A stretch of 35,017 nucleotides of DNA from Gallionella sp. (GCA_013044075.1 JABEVG010000083.1:1-35017), one strand, 5' to 3'; numbered from the stretch's first letter, positions 19,025 to 26,327 are shown. Numbers and translations are program-made. The notes: generated by a model from the sequence alone, not told the origin.

Positions 19025-20350
19025 ATGAATGCTGAGTTAGGTTATTTACAAAAAAAATATCATGTTGTATCGGGAGATCCCGCACCGCGCTTTGTGAGTC
19101 GTATCACCAAAAATACCTACGCGATGGTACTGGCGGGCGGTCGAGGCAGTCGTCTGCATCAGCTCACCGATTGGCGCGCCAAGCCCGCCGTGCCTTTCGG
19201 CGGCAAGTTTCGAATCATCGATTTTGTGCTCTCCAATTGCGTCAACTCCGGCATACGCCGCATCGGTGTCGCCACCCAATATAAATCCCACAGTCTGATT
19301 CAGCATATCCAGCGCGGCTGGTCTTTTTTGAACGGTCAGTTCGGTGAGTTCGTCGATCTGCTTCCCGCGCAACAACGGGTGAGCGAGGACCATTGGTATC
19401 AAGGGACGGCCGATGCGGTGTTCCAAAACCTGGACATCATCCGTGAATCAAAATGCGATTTTGTACTGGTTCTGGCGGGAGACCATATATATAAAATGGA
19501 TTACGGCAAGCTGCTGGCATTTCATGTGGAAAGCAAGGCGGATATGACGGTTGCCTGCTTGGAAGTTCCGGTGGCCGAAGCTACTGCGTTCGGTGTGATG
19601 GGTGTGGATGACCAGTCTCGCGTGGTCGAATTCGTCGAGAAACCCGCTAACCCGCCTTCTATCCCCGGCAATCCGGAAAAGTCCCTCGCCAGCATGGGCA
19701 TCTATGTATTCAACAGTCAGTTTTTATATGAACAATTGATACGTGATGCGGATGATCCAAAATCCAGCCATGATTTCGGCAAGGATCTGATCCCGCACAT
19801 GGTGGAAAAATACCGCGTGTTCGCGCAAAGTTTCGAACAAAGCTGCGTGGGGATGGGCGATGACCAGGTGCCGTATTGGCGCGATGTGGGTACGATCGAT
19901 TCATATTGGGAAGCCAGCATGGAACTGACGAAAGTGGTCCCCGATTTGAATATGTACGATCAAGAATGGCCGATATGGACTCATCAGGAGCAGTTGCCAC
20001 CGGCAAAATTCGTCTTCGATGAGCCTGATCGCCGCGGTGTGGCGGTGGACTCACTGGTTTCAGGGGGATGCATTGTCAGCGGTTCAACGGTCAGGCATTC
20101 CCTGCTGTTCTCCGATGTTCGGGTCAACAGTTATTCCTTGATCGAAGACTCGGTATTGCTGCCCAATGTCGATGTCGGTCGCTATGTGACGCTGAAAAGA
20201 GTCATCGTCGACAAGAACTGCAAGATACCCGAGGGAATGAGCATCGGCGTCAATCCCGAAGAAGACCGTAAACGTTTCCATGTCAGTGCCAATGGTGTAA
20301 CGTTGGTCACGCCGGAGATGCTAGGCCAAGCCGTTCACAGTATCCGCTAG
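19025..20350 (+). CDS. glgC: Glucose-1-phosphate adenylyltransferase
   Basis: Makes ADP-glucose from glucose-1-phosphate and ATP, the committed and usually allosterically controlled step of bacterial glycogen synthesis. It is 441 residues. It has an N-terminal nucleotidyltransferase domain with [39 protein letters not shown], the substrate loop [25 protein letters not shown], and [15 protein letters not shown]. The C-terminal left-handed beta-helix domain runs from about residue 330 ([20 protein letters not shown]). GGGAG lies 7 bp before the ATG. It heads the glgC-GH57-malQ + strand set and ends in a hairpin that overlaps the next gene's start. Confidence 0.97.
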   Translation: MNAELGYLQKKYHVVSGDPAPRFVSRITKNTYAMVLAGGRGSRLHQLTDWRAKPAVPFGGKFRIIDFVLSNCVNSGIRRIGVATQYKSHSLIQHIQRGWSFLNGQFGEFVDLLPAQQRVSEDHWYQGTADAVFQNLDIIRESKCDFVLVLAGDHIYKMDYGKLLAFHVESKADMTVACLEVPVAEATAFGVMGVDDQSRVVEFVEKPANPPSIPGNPEKSLASMGIYVFNSQFLYEQLIRDADDPKSSHDFGKDLIPHMVEKYRVFAQSFEQSCVGMGDDQVPYWRDVGTIDSYWEASMELTKVVPDLNMYDQEWPIWTHQEQLPPAKFVFDEPDRRGVAVDSLVSGGCIVSGSTVRHSLLFSDVRVNSYSLIEDSVLLPNVDVGRYVTLKRVIVDKNCKIPEGMSIGVNPEEDRKRFHVSANGVTLVTPEMLGQAVHSIR

Positions 20351-20363
20351 TTAATTTGTTCCC

Positions 20364-20392
20364 AGACCCGCCACATACGGCGGGTGTCTTTT
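20364..20392 (+). terminator. Terminator-like hairpin after glgC overlapping the GH57 start
   Basis: The arm AGACCCGCC at 20364-20372 pairs with GGCGGGT(G)TCT at 20379-20389 (one bulged G, loop ACATAC). TCTTTTAT follows. The hairpin is 14 bp after the glgC stop. It covers the GTG at 20384 and ends just before the ATG at 20393, so it could both end glgC transcripts and mask the next gene's start. Confidence 0.6.
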
Positions 20393-22105
20393 ATGAAAAA
20401 ATCAGTTGACCTTGTATTCCTCTGGCATATGCATCAGCCAGATTACCGCGATTATTCGAACGGCGATTTTGTGTTGCCGTGGACGTATTTGCACGCCATC
20501 AAGGATTACACCGATATGGCGTATCACTTGGAACAACATCCCAAGATTCGTGCGGTGTTGAATTTTGTGCCTATTCTGGTCGATCAGCTCGAAGACTATG
20601 TCGACCAGTTTGCCACCGGAATATTGCGCGACCCCTTGTTGCGTTTACTATCCCATAAAAACCCGAACGATCTGACGGCCGATCAACGCGAACTGGTATT
20701 GGATGTATGCTTTCGCTGCAATCACGAGAAGATGGTGGAGCCGTTCCCGGCCTATAAAAGATTGATGAAACTTCATCAAAGTCTGCAAGGTGACGGGGAT
20801 GCGGTTCTGTCGTATCTGTCCGGGCAGTACATGGCGGATCTACTCACTTGGTATCACCTCGCGTGGTGTGGCGAGAGCGTCAGGCGCAAACACCCATTGG
20901 TGGCCAGGCTGATGCAAAAGGGGGAAGGGTACACCTATCAGGAACGCAAGGAATTGCTGGATCTCATCGGTCAGTTGATCACGGGCATCATTCCGCGCTA
21001 TCGCAAACTTGCCAAATCCGGCCAGATTGAGATTTCCGCCACCCCTCATTACCATCCGCTGGCTCCGTTGATGATTGATTTTTCCAGCACGCTTGAAGCG
21101 CTGCCTGATGCGCCATTGCCAGAATCCGCTGTCTACCCCGGCGGAAAAGAACGGGTCGCCCAACACATCGCCAAAGCCAAGAAGAGCCACACTCTCCGTT
21201 TCGGTTCTGAACCCAAAGGCATCTGGCCGGCTGAGGGCTCGATTTCCAATGAGACGCTTGCAGTGATGGCGGAGGAGGGGTGTCAATGGACGGCAAGCGG
21301 TCAGACGGTATTAGTGAATAGTCTGCGCCATAATCATCTGCCCACGGAAAATCGTGCCCAGTATCTGTATCGACCCTACAAACTTGCGGGAGCGGCCGGA
21401 GCGATAAGTTGTTTTTTTCGCGACGACAATCTTTCTGATCTGATCGGCTTTGAATATGCGCGTTGGGATGGCAGAGATGCCGCGCGCCATTTTGTCGCCC
21501 AAATCGAGGAGATTGCAAAGCATGCTGTCGATGGTGAGGCACCGATTGTGAGTGTCATTTTGGATGGCGAGAATGCCTGGGAATATTACCCCTACAATGG
21601 TTTTTACTTTTTGGATCAGTTGTATACCGAATTGGAAAATCACACCAAAATACATACCAATACTTTTAGCAGCTATTTAAAACTGAGTCCTATTCGTTCT
21701 GAATGTGCCAAGACACAAACGCTGACGAGTATTGTTGCCGGTAGCTGGGTGTATGGCAATTTTTCCACATGGATAGGATGTAAAGACAAGAATCTGGCGT
21801 GGGATTTGTTGTGTGCCGCAAAAGTGAGTTATGACGATGCCATGTCGAACGGCACGCTAAACCCAGACGAACAAATCGCTGCCGAGCAGCAACTGAGCTC
21901 GTGCGAAAGTTCGGATTGGTTCTGGTGGTTCGGTGATTACAATCCCTCGTTATCGGTGGCCAGCTTCGATCGTTTGTACCGTCACAACCTGAGGGAGTTG
22001 TATCGACTGATCAAATTGCCCGCTCCACACAGTCTTTCCGAACCTGTGAGTCTGGGAAGTGTGAATACCGAAGTGAGCGGAGCGATGCGTCGGGCATCAG
22101 AATAG
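20393..22105 (+). CDS. GH57 family glycoside hydrolase / alpha-glucan-acting enzyme
   Basis: About 570 residues. The GH57 signature regions are visible: VFLWHMHQPDYRDYSNGDFV at the N-terminus, a catalytic nucleophile Glu in GIWPAEGSISNETLAVMAEE (about residue 281), and the acid/base Asp in VSVILDGENAWEYYPYNGFY (about residue 391). The WFWWFGDYNPSLSVASFDRL region occurs near the C-terminus. GH57 includes alpha-amylases, 4-alpha-glucanotransferases and branching enzymes. Position in a glycogen operon supports an alpha-glucan substrate, but the exact activity cannot be read. There is no signal peptide, so it is cytoplasmic. The ATG at 20393 is chosen; a GTG at 20384 lies inside the terminator-like hairpin. 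Neither has a strong exposed ribosome-binding site. Confidence 0.88.
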   Translation: MKKSVDLVFLWHMHQPDYRDYSNGDFVLPWTYLHAIKDYTDMAYHLEQHPKIRAVLNFVPILVDQLEDYVDQFATGILRDPLLRLLSHKNPNDLTADQRELVLDVCFRCNHEKMVEPFPAYKRLMKLHQSLQGDGDAVLSYLSGQYMADLLTWYHLAWCGESVRRKHPLVARLMQKGEGYTYQERKELLDLIGQLITGIIPRYRKLAKSGQIEISATPHYHPLAPLMIDFSSTLEALPDAPLPESAVYPGGKERVAQHIAKAKKSHTLRFGSEPKGIWPAEGSISNETLAVMAEEGCQWTASGQTVLVNSLRHNHLPTENRAQYLYRPYKLAGAAGAISCFFRDDNLSDLIGFEYARWDGRDAARHFVAQIEEIAKHAVDGEAPIVSVILDGENAWEYYPYNGFYFLDQLYTELENHTKIHTNTFSSYLKLSPIRSECAKTQTLTSIVAGSWVYGNFSTWIGCKDKNLAWDLLCAAKVSYDDAMSNGTLNPDEQIAAEQQLSSCESSDWFWWFGDYNPSLSVASFDRLYRHNLRELYRLIKLPAPHSLSEPVSLGSVNTEVSGAMRRASE

Positions 22106-22151
22106 CCCTCCCCATAAATATCAATTAAGCATAATCTGGGCATTCACAGCT

Positions 22152-23639
22152 ATGTTATCCAAGCGATCCAGCGGAATATTACTCCACCCCACATCGTTGC
22201 CCGGACCACATGGCTCTGGAGACTTTGGTGTAGATGCTTATCGGTTCGTCGATTGGCTCAAGCAGGCAGGTCAAACATATTGGCAGATGCTGCCATTGGG
22301 AGAGATCGGGCCGGGGAATTCGCCGTATATGAGTTGTTCGGCTTTCGCCGGGAGTGTATTGCTTATCGATCTCGCCGAATTAGCTAGTCAAGGTTGGCTC
22401 AATCAGTCTGATCTGAATCCGCATCCTGAATTTAGAGCTGGCCATGTCGAATATAATCAGGTTGTGCTATTTCGCCTGGAACGCTTACGTCGTGCGGCGA
22501 CCCGCTTCTTTGCTAATCCCGGTAAAGAGCTGCGAGAGTATGACTCCTTTTGCGCAGAAGAAAATGATTGGCTGGAAGATTACGCATTATTCAAGACCAT
22601 AGAAATTCGCCGAAATGGCTGTACATGGAGTCACTGGCCTGCCGAACTTGCCCAAAGAAACCCCGCATCATTGGACCGGGTGAAAGAGGTTTGCGAAACT
22701 GAAATCAATTTTTGGAGGTTCTGCCAATGGTGTTTCTCACGCCAGTGGTCTCGATTGAAACGCTATGCGAATGATAACGGTGTTCATGTTATCGGCGACG
22801 TCCCAATTTTCGTGGCTTATCAAAGTGCTGACGTGTGGGCACACCAAGAGATTTTTGAACTTGATGAAAGTGGTCAACCAACGGTCGTTGCTGGTGTACC
22901 ACCAGACTATTTCAGTGAAACAGGACAGTTTTGGGGAAACCCGCTTTATCGTTGGGCCGCACACGAAACATCCGGCTATGCTTGGTGGATTGCGCGATTG
23001 AAGCACGCGCTGAAGTATTTTGATCTGGTACGTGTCGACCATTTTCGTGGCTTTTCGGAATACTGGGAAATCCCTGCCGATGCAAAAAATGCTATGTACG
23101 GACGATGGATGCCGGGGCCAGGCGCAAAGTTATTTGAGGCATTCCAACAAGCTTTTGGACAATTACCCATCATCGCCGAAGACTTGGGGCTGATCACGCC
23201 CGACGTTATCGAATTGCGTGACAGATTCAGTCTGCCAGGTATGCGTATCTTGCAATTTGCTTTTGGTGATGGTGAAAGCAATCTTTTTCTGCCGCACAAT
23301 TATGTACCCAATACCATTGCATACACGGGTACGCACGATAATGACACAACTCTCGGTTGGTGGAATGCCTTACCTAATCACGAGAAGTCGTTCGCTCTCC
23401 GATATCTTGGTAGCGACGGGAGTGATATTCATAGCGACATGATGCGCGCACTTTCAGGTTCGGTAGCAAACACGGTCATTTTCCCCATGCAAGATGTGCT
23501 CGCACTGCCTGGTGATTACCGCATGAACTTTCCGGGCCAGGCGACGGGAAATTGGGAGTGGCGTTTTTCCTGGGAGCAGGTCCTGCCTGAGTACACCCAG
23601 CTATTAGCAGATATGTCTGATAAGTACGGACGCATGTAG
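22152..23639 (+). CDS. malQ: 4-alpha-glucanotransferase (amylomaltase)
   Basis: GH77 enzyme that disproportionates maltodextrins. It is 495 residues. Family motifs are the N-terminal RSSGILLHPTSLPGPHGSGD, QMLPLGEIGPGNSPYM, DVPIFVAYQSADVWAH, FDLVRVDHFRGFSEYW (nucleophile Asp), LPIIAEDLGLITPDVIELRD (acid/base Glu) and YTGTHDNDTTLGWW. It is 46 bp downstream of the GH57 gene and last in the glycogen island. The dif-like sites begin about 130 bp after its stop. Its composition is slightly more AT-rich than the upstream glg genes. Confidence 0.96.
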   Translation: MLSKRSSGILLHPTSLPGPHGSGDFGVDAYRFVDWLKQAGQTYWQMLPLGEIGPGNSPYMSCSAFAGSVLLIDLAELASQGWLNQSDLNPHPEFRAGHVEYNQVVLFRLERLRRAATRFFANPGKELREYDSFCAEENDWLEDYALFKTIEIRRNGCTWSHWPAELAQRNPASLDRVKEVCETEINFWRFCQWCFSRQWSRLKRYANDNGVHVIGDVPIFVAYQSADVWAHQEIFELDESGQPTVVAGVPPDYFSETGQFWGNPLYRWAAHETSGYAWWIARLKHALKYFDLVRVDHFRGFSEYWEIPADAKNAMYGRWMPGPGAKLFEAFQQAFGQLPIIAEDLGLITPDVIELRDRFSLPGMRILQFAFGDGESNLFLPHNYVPNTIAYTGTHDNDTTLGWWNALPNHEKSFALRYLGSDGSDIHSDMMRALSGSVANTVIFPMQDVLALPGDYRMNFPGQATGNWEWRFSWEQVLPEYTQLLADMSDKYGRM

Positions 23640-23766
23640 CAAATTAGCAAGCAACTTAATGGCTAAATATATATTATTCAATTTAATACAGATTTTTATT
23701 AATATTTTACATTAATATTACAAGTGCCAAGCCGGTACGGTTTTTGTTCCTGTTTGACTTACCCCG
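23640..23766. other. AT-rich intergenic stretch before the first dif-like site
   Basis: No gene is visible. It is strongly AT-rich, with the short direct repeat ATTAATAT twice near 23700-23717. The last roughly 35 bp (from GTTCCTGTTTGACTTACCCC) resemble the bases preceding the second dif-like site (GTTCCGGCTGGGTTTACCCT): about 25 of 33 positions match through to the site. Confidence 0.6.
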
Positions 23767-23880
23767 TTATACGCATAATGTATAAAGTATCACATGCAAT
23801 ACTTTGTTTATAATGCTTTTTATTGAATTGTTAAAGTGCGCCGGAAAGGCTAAAACTGTTCCGAGTTTTTGCATATTCAT
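23767..23880 (-). CDS. Small ORF reading into dif-like site 1
   Basis: A possible 37-residue protein that begins MNMQKLGTVLAFPAHF and ends LYTLCV. AGGAG lies 7 bp before the ATG at 23880, and an in-frame upstream ATG exists at 23910. The last codons and the TAA are formed by the left end of the dif-like site. In an excised circle of the small element the same frame would not stop here but run on through the joined site into the frame ending at 24793. It follows the 141-residue gene on the same strand. It is unrecognised and may be a chance ORF, but the ribosome-binding site is good. Confidence 0.35.
   Translation of the reverse strand: MNMQKLGTVLAFPAHFNNSIKSIINKVLHVILYTLCV
23768..23795 (+). 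other. dif-like Xer recombination site 1 (attL candidate)
   Basis: The left arm TATACGCATAA and centre TGTATA (23779-23784) match the proteobacterial dif pattern (E. coli arms GGTGCGCATAA and TTATGTTAAAT around TGTATA). The right arm AAGTATCACAT is degenerate. A good XerC-type arm with a poor XerD-type arm is what a chromosome/element hybrid junction would look like. Confidence 0.75.
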
Positions 23881-23912
23881 GGTTTTCTCCTGTGTTGTCA
23901 AAGTTTTCATGG

Positions 23913-24338
23913 TTAGTAATCCGGATTCCATTCCCGTCTTTCGGGAGCGGGCGGAAGCTCCCGCTGTCGCTTAATTGCCGGCCCGCGTGTACCGAATACG
24001 TAGCGGTAGGGGTGGAACACCTGCCAATAGCCGTTTTCAAGCTGGCGACCTTCTAGGCGACCCTCGACCAGCATCACCCGCACCCGGCGCGAGCTGATGC
24101 CCCAATCACGCGCCACGGCAGATACCGGAACAACGGCGCGGGACAGGCCAAGAAATCCGCCCGGATGTTCAGGCATTGCCCCAGGCGGAGGATTGCCGAG
24201 CGATTGACGCGGCAACCGCCGGGCTTTGGGTTTTTCCTGTTTCGCCTTGCCTGCCTGACCCTGCGGGACAGGCGCGGCAGCGGCTCGAACAGGAAAGCCA
24301 AAAGCTCCCAGCTTTGGTTTATCGGTTTTATCGTTCAT
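23913..24338 (-). CDS. Putative DNA-binding protein of the small dif element
   Basis: A 141-residue basic protein. The N-terminal half is low-complexity Pro/Ala/Lys/Gln (VPQGQAGKAKQEKPKARRLP). The C-terminal half has a helix-turn-helix-like stretch, VSAVARDWGISSRRVRVMLV, followed by EGRLEGRQLENGYWQVF. That pattern recalls excisionase or MerR-like DNA readers, where a helix pair is followed by a beta wing. The ATG overlaps the preceding gene's TGA (ATGA) with GGGAGG upstream, so it is translationally coupled to the XafT-like gene. I do not recognise a precise family. A role in controlling recombination or transcription of the element is inference. Confidence 0.65.
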   Translation of the reverse strand: MNDKTDKPKLGAFGFPVRAAAAPVPQGQAGKAKQEKPKARRLPRQSLGNPPPGAMPEHPGGFLGLSRAVVPVSAVARDWGISSRRVRVMLVEGRLEGRQLENGYWQVFHPYRYVFGTRGPAIKRQRELPPAPERREWNPDY

Positions 24339-24796
24339 CGTGAACCTCCCATCTGTTTTTTAGGTTGAGCCTCAAGCGGCCTGACCCGCTCGACAGCCAC
24401 AGGGCGGCGGTCGGGGAAGGGCAGGACAGTCGAAGCGGGTTTTTTAATACCGGAGCGGGCATACATCTGCCGCCACAGGCGCGCTTGTGAGAAAACATGC
24501 TCAACGTTGAGCAGCCAAGCCGCATCGAACTGGCGACCAGCGGGGCTAAACATTTCATGATCGCGAATCGTCCAACCTTCCCAAGCCACGCCGGGCAGGG
24601 CGAAGCCGCGAAGAATGCGCAGCATCCGGTAAGCCATCCACGGGATGCGCGCCCCGCCTGTTTCCCAGTTCTGAATCGTGCGCGGTGTCACGTCCAAGGC
24701 TTTGGCAGCTTCCTTGCGTGTCATGCCGCCTTGCTTGCGTAAGTCGGCGAAGTCTTGCGCGGAGATCCAGCGGGTTGATGATTTGCGGCGGCTCAT
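24335..24796 (-). CDS. XafT/VC1465-like Xer recombination activator candidate (DUF3653-type)
   Basis: A 153-residue protein. A Cro-type helix-turn-helix is evident at about residues 24-45 (GGMTRKEAAKALDVTPRTIQ, then NWETGGARIPWMAYRMLRIL). The family-like segment ALPGVAWEGWTIRDHEMFSP, then AGRQFDAA, follows. This layout is what I associate with phage DUF3653/VC1465 proteins, whose V. cholerae TLC-phage member XafT stimulates XerCD recombination at dif independently of FtsK. Recognition is from memory of the motif pattern, not a search. The start is at the ATG at 24796, overlapping the upstream TGA (ATGA) with AGGGAGG in front. An upstream open extension is rejected. Its location between two dif-like sites fits the role well. 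Confidence 0.72.
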   Translation of the reverse strand: MSRRKSSTRWISAQDFADLRKQGGMTRKEAAKALDVTPRTIQNWETGGARIPWMAYRMLRILRGFALPGVAWEGWTIRDHEMFSPAGRQFDAAWLLNVEHVFSQARLWRQMYARSGIKKPASTVLPFPDRRPVAVERVRPLEAQPKKQMGGSR

Positions 24797-25104
24797 GCTT
24801 GGCCTCCCTTCATGCGCGCAAACATAACCGCTTGCAGCTTGTCCCAAAGGCCGTCCGTAGCCTGCAAATCTTGCGCCGTGGCCTTACCTTGGCGTATCGC
24901 TTGACGGGTGCGGTTGCGCTCTTGTGCAACGGCGGCGTGAGCATGCAAGAACTCCCGCTCGGTCAGTTCCAAGCGGTGCAGCTCTTCGGGAGCAGGCGCG
25001 CGGCGGAGCCTCGGAACTACGTTCCGCCGCTCATGCGCCTGCACGACAGGCGGAAACTCCCCAACAGTCAAAACCGGCTTGGCAGGAAAGCGGCCGCCAT
25101 CCAT
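24793..25104 (-). CDS. Unrecognised first gene of the small dif element
   Basis: An approximately 103-residue charged protein. The C-terminal two thirds looks helical and basic (ELTEREFLHAHAAVAQERNR, TRQAIRQGKATAQDLQATDG). The stop overlaps the XafT-like start (ATGA), supporting real translation at the 3' end. The N-terminal boundary is unsure. The frame stays open upstream through the 130-bp repeats to 25491, which I regard as non-coding. A 39-bp hairpin core that also occurs in the neighbouring phage lies within the chosen reading frame. A TTG start downstream of that hairpin (near LELTEREF) is also possible. No family recognised. Confidence 0.5.
   Translation of the reverse strand: MDGGRFPAKPVLTVGEFPPVVQAHERRNVVPRLRRAPAPEELHRLELTEREFLHAHAAVAQERNRTRQAIRQGKATAQDLQATDGLWDKLQAVMFARMKGGQA
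24992..25042 (+). repeat. Shared hairpin, copy A (39-bp core 24998-25036)
   Basis: Basal arms GCAGGCGC and GCGCCTGC (24992-24999, 25035-25042) enclose a 39-bp core identical to 27493-27531. Within the core GCGGCG pairs with CGCCGC, and the tip GGAACTACGTTCC folds on itself. Same orientation as copy B. Confidence 0.85.
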
Positions 25105-25528
25105 GCAGCGGGTTTTCTGATGCGCTGGCGGGTTGTCGGCAAACAGCCCATGCGGGCTAGTGCCAAAGTCAAAAGCCCAAGCTGGAACAGTTTTAGAAGT
25201 TTCGCAAAAAGTGCCTGCGCTGTAAGCCAGTATTGGCGCGGGTTTGCGGGGAATCAGCCATCCATGGCACAAAGTCCGCGTATTACAGGGGACGCGGACT
25301 AGCTGGTTAAGCCGGAACAGTTTCGAGAGTTTCGCAAAAAGTGCCTGCGCTGTAAGCCAGTATTGGCGCGGGTTTGCGGGGAGTGTCCCCCATGGGGTAC
25401 AAAGTCCGGGTATTACATAGGACCCGGACCGGCTGACCGAACGATGCGAAAGGGCGGCGCGACCGCTAATCCGGGGTATGTCAAACGCCAAACCGTTCCG
25501 ATTTCTGTTCCGGCTGGGTTTACCCTGA
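25105..25528. other. Non-coding control region of the small element with tandem structured repeats
   Basis: About 420 bp with no convincing gene. It is dominated by two 130-bp direct repeats (described separately) and leads into dif-like site 2. The minus-strand frame through it happens to be open. Hairpin covariation between the copies argues for a structural role such as origin, packaging or promoter region. Confidence 0.6.
25179..25438 (+). repeat. Two tandem 130-bp repeats with conserved hairpins
   Basis: Copies at about 25179-25308 and 25309-25438 align with a period of exactly 130. The block starting TTCGCAAAAAGTGCCTGCGC at 25201 and 25331 is identical for 50 bp. Each copy ends in a hairpin. 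Copy 1 has AGTCCGCGT paired with ACGCGGACT (25273-25300). Copy 2 has GTCCGGGT paired with ACCCGGAC. The stem change is compensated on both sides. A second short hairpin also differs but still pairs: GCCATCCATGGC in copy 1 and CCCCATGGGG in copy 2. Confidence 0.9.
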
Positions 25529-25556
25529 AATACGCATAATGTATATTATGTCAAAC
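25529..25556 (+). other. dif-like Xer recombination site 2 (junction of the two elements)
   Basis: The left arm AATACGCATAA, centre TGTATA (25540-25545) and right arm TTATGTCAAAC give about 23 of 28 matches to the E. coli dif pattern. Both arms are good. It separates the 1.76-kb element from the 8.1-kb phage and is preceded by the same kind of flank as site 1. Confidence 0.85.
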
Positions 25557-25566
25557 ACGAAAAAAG

Positions 25567-25839
25567 CTATACGACAAATTCAAAGCTGGTTTGCTGCGAT
25601 TTTAGCAATGCTATGTGGAAACGTTGCGCCGCTAGCGGGTTGCGCGGATTGACCATGTGACGGCATAGCAATCGCACCAGCTCACCATCAACGCCTGCTT
25701 CATGCAGGCGTTTTTTTTCCTTCTCGATCAGGCGGTATTGTTTGCGGATCCGCGCCGTGTCAAAACTACGGGCGTTCCGCAATGGCCAATAGTGATAGAC
25801 GATCATGTCGGCCCAAGACGGATATTTGATGAACTGCAT
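25567..25839 (-). CDS. Hypothetical phage protein
   Basis: A 90-residue basic protein that begins MQFIKYPSWADMIVYHYW and contains RIRKQYRLIEKEKKRLHEAG. It starts at the ATG at 25839, whose A is shared with the upstream gene's TGA (TGATG), so it is coupled to that gene. A TTG at 25860 is an alternative. It ends 10 bp before dif-like site 2. A strong + strand terminator (25690-25718) lies within it. No family recognised; probably cytoplasmic. Confidence 0.6.
   Translation of the reverse strand: MQFIKYPSWADMIVYHYWPLRNARSFDTARIRKQYRLIEKEKKRLHEAGVDGELVRLLCRHMVNPRNPLAAQRFHIALLKSQQTSFEFVV
25690..25718 (+). terminator. Rho-independent terminator on the + strand near the phage left end
   Basis: The stem AACGCCTGC/GCAGGCGTT (25690-25698, 25704-25712) with loop TTCAT is followed by a run of eight T. 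It is oriented to stop rightward transcripts coming through dif-like site 2. In the circular phage it would lie just after the predicted read-through end of the regulator gene (stop at 25650-25652). Confidence 0.8.
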
Positions 25840-26327
25840 CAGCGCATAGAAAATTCGCAAGCATCAAGGGCAACATTTGCATCGCGCAACCGTTGGCGGA
25901 GAAATTCGCACTGCATGGGCGTACACATGCGCAAATCGACATGAGCTTGTTCGACAACTGCCTGTTCAGGGTTACAGTCAGTGCGCTTGACAGGTTCGTT
26001 AGTGACAGGCAAAGAAGCTGGCGTGTCCTGATACGCAACAACAGATTGCGGAGACGGAACAACAGGAGCGATAACGGTAATGTGATTAGCAACAACTGAA
26101 GCGTGGATGGTACATGGCGCAGATGAATAAACGGTACGGCCAGAGATCAGACACTTGTAGATTGCAGGCCTTGCCTCGACAGCGTGGTAAGACTGGACAG
26201 ATGCCAGAGGACGAACAGGAACAACAGGCACAACAGTCTGTAAAGTTCGAAGATTGAGAGACGGCCCGTATAACTGAAAAGCTAAATACGCGGCGAACAA
26301 CACCAAGAACAAAATCAGAACACGCAT
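25839..26327 (-). CDS. Membrane-anchored/secreted Cys-containing phage protein (DUF4124-like motif)
   Basis: A 162-residue protein with an N-terminal hydrophobic segment (RVLILFLVLFAAYLAFQLYG) acting as signal or anchor. Next comes IYKCLISGRTVYSSAPC, which resembles the cysteine-bracketed core of DUF4124 (YKC...YS..PC). A linker and a second cysteine group follow (RTDCNPEQAVVEQAHVDLRM, then CTPMQCEFLRQRLRDA). The product is probably periplasmic with disulfides. A purine-rich AGGGGGCAGGGG precedes the ATG. It is the first of a two-gene leftward pair, lying between the phage intergenic region and dif-like site 2. Function unknown; host-surface modification or superinfection control is possible but unsupported. 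Confidence 0.65.
   Translation of the reverse strand: MRVLILFLVLFAAYLAFQLYGPSLNLRTLQTVVPVVPVRPLASVQSYHAVEARPAIYKCLISGRTVYSSAPCTIHASVVANHITVIAPVVPSPQSVVAYQDTPASLPVTNEPVKRTDCNPEQAVVEQAHVDLRMCTPMQCEFLRQRLRDANVALDACEFSMR

Noticed and set aside
24793-25491. The full 232-codon minus frame as one protein
   Set aside because: Its N-terminal 130 codons run through the 130-bp repeats, where hairpin pairing rather than codons is conserved, and it needs a TTG start. Only the last roughly 100 codons are kept.
25548-25652. 34-codon + strand ORF starting with the ATG inside dif-like site 2
   Set aside because: No ribosome-binding site. Better explained as the continuation of the regulator frame in the circular phage than as its own gene.
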